64,000 nt of DNA, taken from NCBI GenBank assembly GCA_013112715.1, contig JABFGB010000001.1:221501-285500 (forward strand), in the 5' to 3' direction. Below, piece by piece: positions 61,883 through 64,000 of this stretch (position 1 is its first letter; each line of letters starts with the position of its first letter). The notes under the pieces are model-generated. The model saw only the letters and a list, made by a program, of their open reading frames with translations, was not told the origin of the DNA and made no database searches. Both the position numbers and the translations under genes were made by a program. The DNA comes from Chloroflexota bacterium. Lineage in GTDB: Bacteria > Chloroflexota > Anaerolineae > Aggregatilineales > J027.

Positions 61883-64000
61883 ATGGATAACCTCAGCGGT
61901 CAAACGCTTAAGGGCTATGAATTAAAGGAATTGATCGGGCAAGGCGGTTTTGGGGCGGTTTATCGGGCCTTTCAAACCCTTGTAAAGCGCGAAGTGGCAG
62001 TCAAAATTATTTTGCCGCAGTATGCCAATCACCCCGATTTTATCCGCAATTTTGAGGCCGAAGCTCAACTGATTGCTCGGTTGGAGCATCTCCACATCGT
62101 CCCGCTCTATGATTATTGGCGTGAGCCGGACGGGGCCTATCTGGTTATGCGCTGGTTGCGCGGGGGCAGTCTACAATCCTCCTTGCGGCAAGGAGCTTGG
62201 AGCATCGAAAACGCCGCCCGGCTGCTCGATCAAATGGCTGCCGCGCTGACCGTTGCCCATCGTAACAACGTCATCCACCGCGACATTAAGCCCGGCAACA
62301 TTCTGCTCGACCAAGACGGCAACGCTTACCTGACTGACTTCGGGATTGCCAAAAATCTGGACTCGGGCAACGGTGCGGAGGAAAAGGGGGCAGTGGTTGG
62401 TTCACCTGCCTATATGTCACCAGAGCAGATTCGCAGCGAAGACATCACGCCCCAAACCGATATTTACAGCCTCGGTGTGGTGATGTATGAAGTGTTGACG
62501 GGGGAACAGCCCTATGGCCCTAATTTGACCTCCTCTGAACTCATTTTTAAGCATCTCGGGGAGCCACTACCCGAACTGCGCAAATTCCGTGCCGACCTTC
62601 CGGCGGGCTTAGACCTTGTGATTGAAAGGGCTACCTCCAAGCGCCCCGATGAACGCTTCACCGATGTCATTGAATTTGCCAAAGAATTTCGCAAGGCCGT
62701 TAACCTAACCGCGACTTTTGGCGGATTAACACCCTCAACCGATGTCGTCACCACCGAAACAGGCTCACCCTTGTTTACCATCAAGGGCGTGGGGACAGGT
62801 CGCATTACGATTGATGCGGAGGCACTCGGCATTGCGATGCTAGAGCCGGAAAATCCGTATAAAGGTCTGCGGGCCTTCCAAGAAGCCGACGCCGCTGATT
62901 TCTTTGGGCGCAGCCAATTGATTGAGCGTCTGCAAAATCGCTTGATGGAAGATCACCCAATGGCTCGTTTCTTAGCGGTCATTGGGCCTAGTGGCAGCGG
63001 TAAATCCAGTGTAGTCAAAGCGGGTGTGCTGCCGAGTTTACGTAAGGGGGCACTGTCGGGTTCTGATCGCTGGTTTTATGTGGAAATGGTGCCAGGGATT
63101 CACCCGGTAGGTAAATTGGCCCAAGCCCTGTTAAGTGTCGCCATTGATCCGCCTCCCGGCCTGCCCCGCCAATTACGTGAACATGAACGAGGTCTGGTGC
63201 AAGCAGTCAATCGCATTTTGCCGGATGACAACTCCGAGTTGGTACTGATTATTGACCAATTTGAAGAAGCCTTTACCCAAGCCGAAGATGAACAAGAACG
63301 CGATCATTTCTTAAAGAGCCTCTTGGTCGCCACCACTGACCCCGAAAGCCGTCTGCGTGTGATAGCCACTCTCCGTGCCGATTTTTATGACCGCCCTCTG
63401 CTCTTCCCAGAATTTGGCAATCTCATGCGCGAACGTACTGAAGTCGTTCTGCCGCTGGGTGCAGCCGAATTGGAAGAGGCGATTGTCGGTCCCGCTCATC
63501 GCGTTGGCATGACGGTAGATGAAAAACTGATTGCGGCGGTGGTCAGCGATGTCAGCGGCGAAGCGGGCGCTTTGCCTTTGCTGCAATATGCCCTGACCGA
63601 AGTCTTTGAACGGCGCAAGGGGCGTAATCTCACCCTCGAAGCCTATCAGGACAGCGGCGGTGCATTAGGGGCGTTGGCACGGCGGGCCGAAGATTTGTAC
63701 AACGAAATGAACGCCGATCAACAAGCAACGGTGCGCCAATTGTTCCTCCGCATGGTCACACTCGGCGAGGGCACAGAAGATACTCGCCGTCGGGTGCGTT
63801 GGGCCGAATTATTCTCGGTTGCCGCCGACCAAGACCAGATGCAAACGGTTATGGATGCTTTCACGCGCTATCGCCTGCTCACCACCGACGCCGACCCCGC
63901 CACGCGCGAACCCACCATTACCGTCGCACATGAAGCCCTGATTCGTAAATGGGAACGGTTGCGGGGATGGCTCAATGACAGCCGCGAAGATTTGCTGTTG
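61883..64000 (+). CDS. Ser/Thr protein kinase fused to an nSTAND NTPase (partial, runs off the window)
   Basis: At least 706 residues, open at the right edge. An active-looking Hanks kinase domain spans 12-275, with GQGGFGAVYRA, the Lys in VAVKIIL, HRDIKPGNILL, DFGIAKN and SPAYMSPEQ. After a linker comes a nSTAND-type NTPase: PENPYKGLRAFQEADAADFF (the usual lead-in), Walker A GPSGSGKSS and Walker B LVLIIDQFEE, then AHEALIRKWERL near the edge. Related proteins continue with WD40 repeats. These act as signal-integrating switches, some in defence. No membrane helix is seen so far. Confidence 0.92.
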   Translation, partial: MDNLSGQTLKGYELKELIGQGGFGAVYRAFQTLVKREVAVKIILPQYANHPDFIRNFEAEAQLIARLEHLHIVPLYDYWREPDGAYLVMRWLRGGSLQSSLRQGAWSIENAARLLDQMAAALTVAHRNNVIHRDIKPGNILLDQDGNAYLTDFGIAKNLDSGNGAEEKGAVVGSPAYMSPEQIRSEDITPQTDIYSLGVVMYEVLTGEQPYGPNLTSSELIFKHLGEPLPELRKFRADLPAGLDLVIERATSKRPDERFTDVIEFAKEFRKAVNLTATFGGLTPSTDVVTTETGSPLFTIKGVGTGRITIDAEALGIAMLEPENPYKGLRAFQEADAADFFGRSQLIERLQNRLMEDHPMARFLAVIGPSGSGKSSVVKAGVLPSLRKGALSGSDRWFYVEMVPGIHPVGKLAQALLSVAIDPPPGLPRQLREHERGLVQAVNRILPDDNSELVLIIDQFEEAFTQAEDEQERDHFLKSLLVATTDPESRLRVIATLRADFYDRPLLFPEFGNLMRERTEVVLPLGAAELEEAIVGPAHRVGMTVDEKLIAAVVSDVSGEAGALPLLQYALTEVFERRKGRNLTLEAYQDSGGALGALARRAEDLYNEMNADQQATVRQLFLRMVTLGEGTEDTRRRVRWAELFSVAADQDQMQTVMDAFTRYRLLTTDADPATREPTITVAHEALIRKWERLRGWLNDSREDLLL

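Overview
The window reads as a chromosome segment of a Chloroflexota bacterium, probably of the Anaerolineae. This is inferred from gene content and protein style, not from a search. Pointers are MutS2, a menaquinone-type UbiE/MenG, a GH57 branching enzyme, many secreted proteins with Thr/Pro/Ala-rich linkers, FecR/SH3/WD40/TPR surface proteins, Hanks-type kinases, and histidine kinases followed by stand-alone receiver proteins. Promoters of TTGACA/TATAAT type and GGAG-type ribosome binding sites are easy to see. Coding density is high.

Layout. 1-1585: two overlapping receiver-domain proteins (the first cut by the window edge) and a STAS-like protein. 1746-6668: a forward run with a FemAB-like transferase, a membrane TPR protein, a probable pseudokinase and a Ppx/GppA-HD phosphatase. 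6665-11721: a reverse run with an unknown protein, MutS2 and an ABC-F ATPase that has a long leader. 12169-20138: envelope and signalling genes (TIR-like/FecR protein, cNMP-binding histidine kinase, repeat-rich secreted protein) and a two-gene c-type cytochrome operon encoding a decaheme protein. 20276-28102: GH51 arabinofuranosidase, unknowns, a metallo-beta-lactamase-fold protein, a band-7-like membrane protein, a five-unit SH3-like secreted protein, tRNA-Gly(CCC) and a CPBP protease. 28293-31562: a thrombospondin-type-3 repeat protein, ribosomal protein L19 and a WD40 protein. 31714-38431: a histidine kinase with two receivers, a barstar-like protein, a glycosyltransferase remnant, GH57, HicBA and UbiE/MenG. 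38618-43525: an EF-G-like GTPase, then an Fo-only ATP synthase cluster (AtpZ/I-like, a, c, b-delta fusion). 43583-50271: envelope proteins, ribosomal protein L36, beta-carbonic anhydrase and a lipoprotein.

The most unusual part is 50417-61792, an NHLP/NHLM-type (lanthipeptide) export locus. In order it holds a compact HlyD-like protein, a small unknown protein, a C39-peptidase ABC exporter, the second NHLM ABC protein and a LanM-type synthetase. A two-gene restriction-modification module (amino-methyltransferase plus Bpu10I-family endonuclease) sits exactly between the two ABC genes. The LanM keeps its dehydratase motifs but has lost most of its cyclase domain, including every zinc ligand, and its middle third looks different in base composition. 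No precursor peptide gene is visible. The window ends inside a Ser/Thr kinase fused to an nSTAND NTPase.

Limits: all calls come from reading motifs and translations by eye. No homology search, structure prediction or compositional calculation was run.
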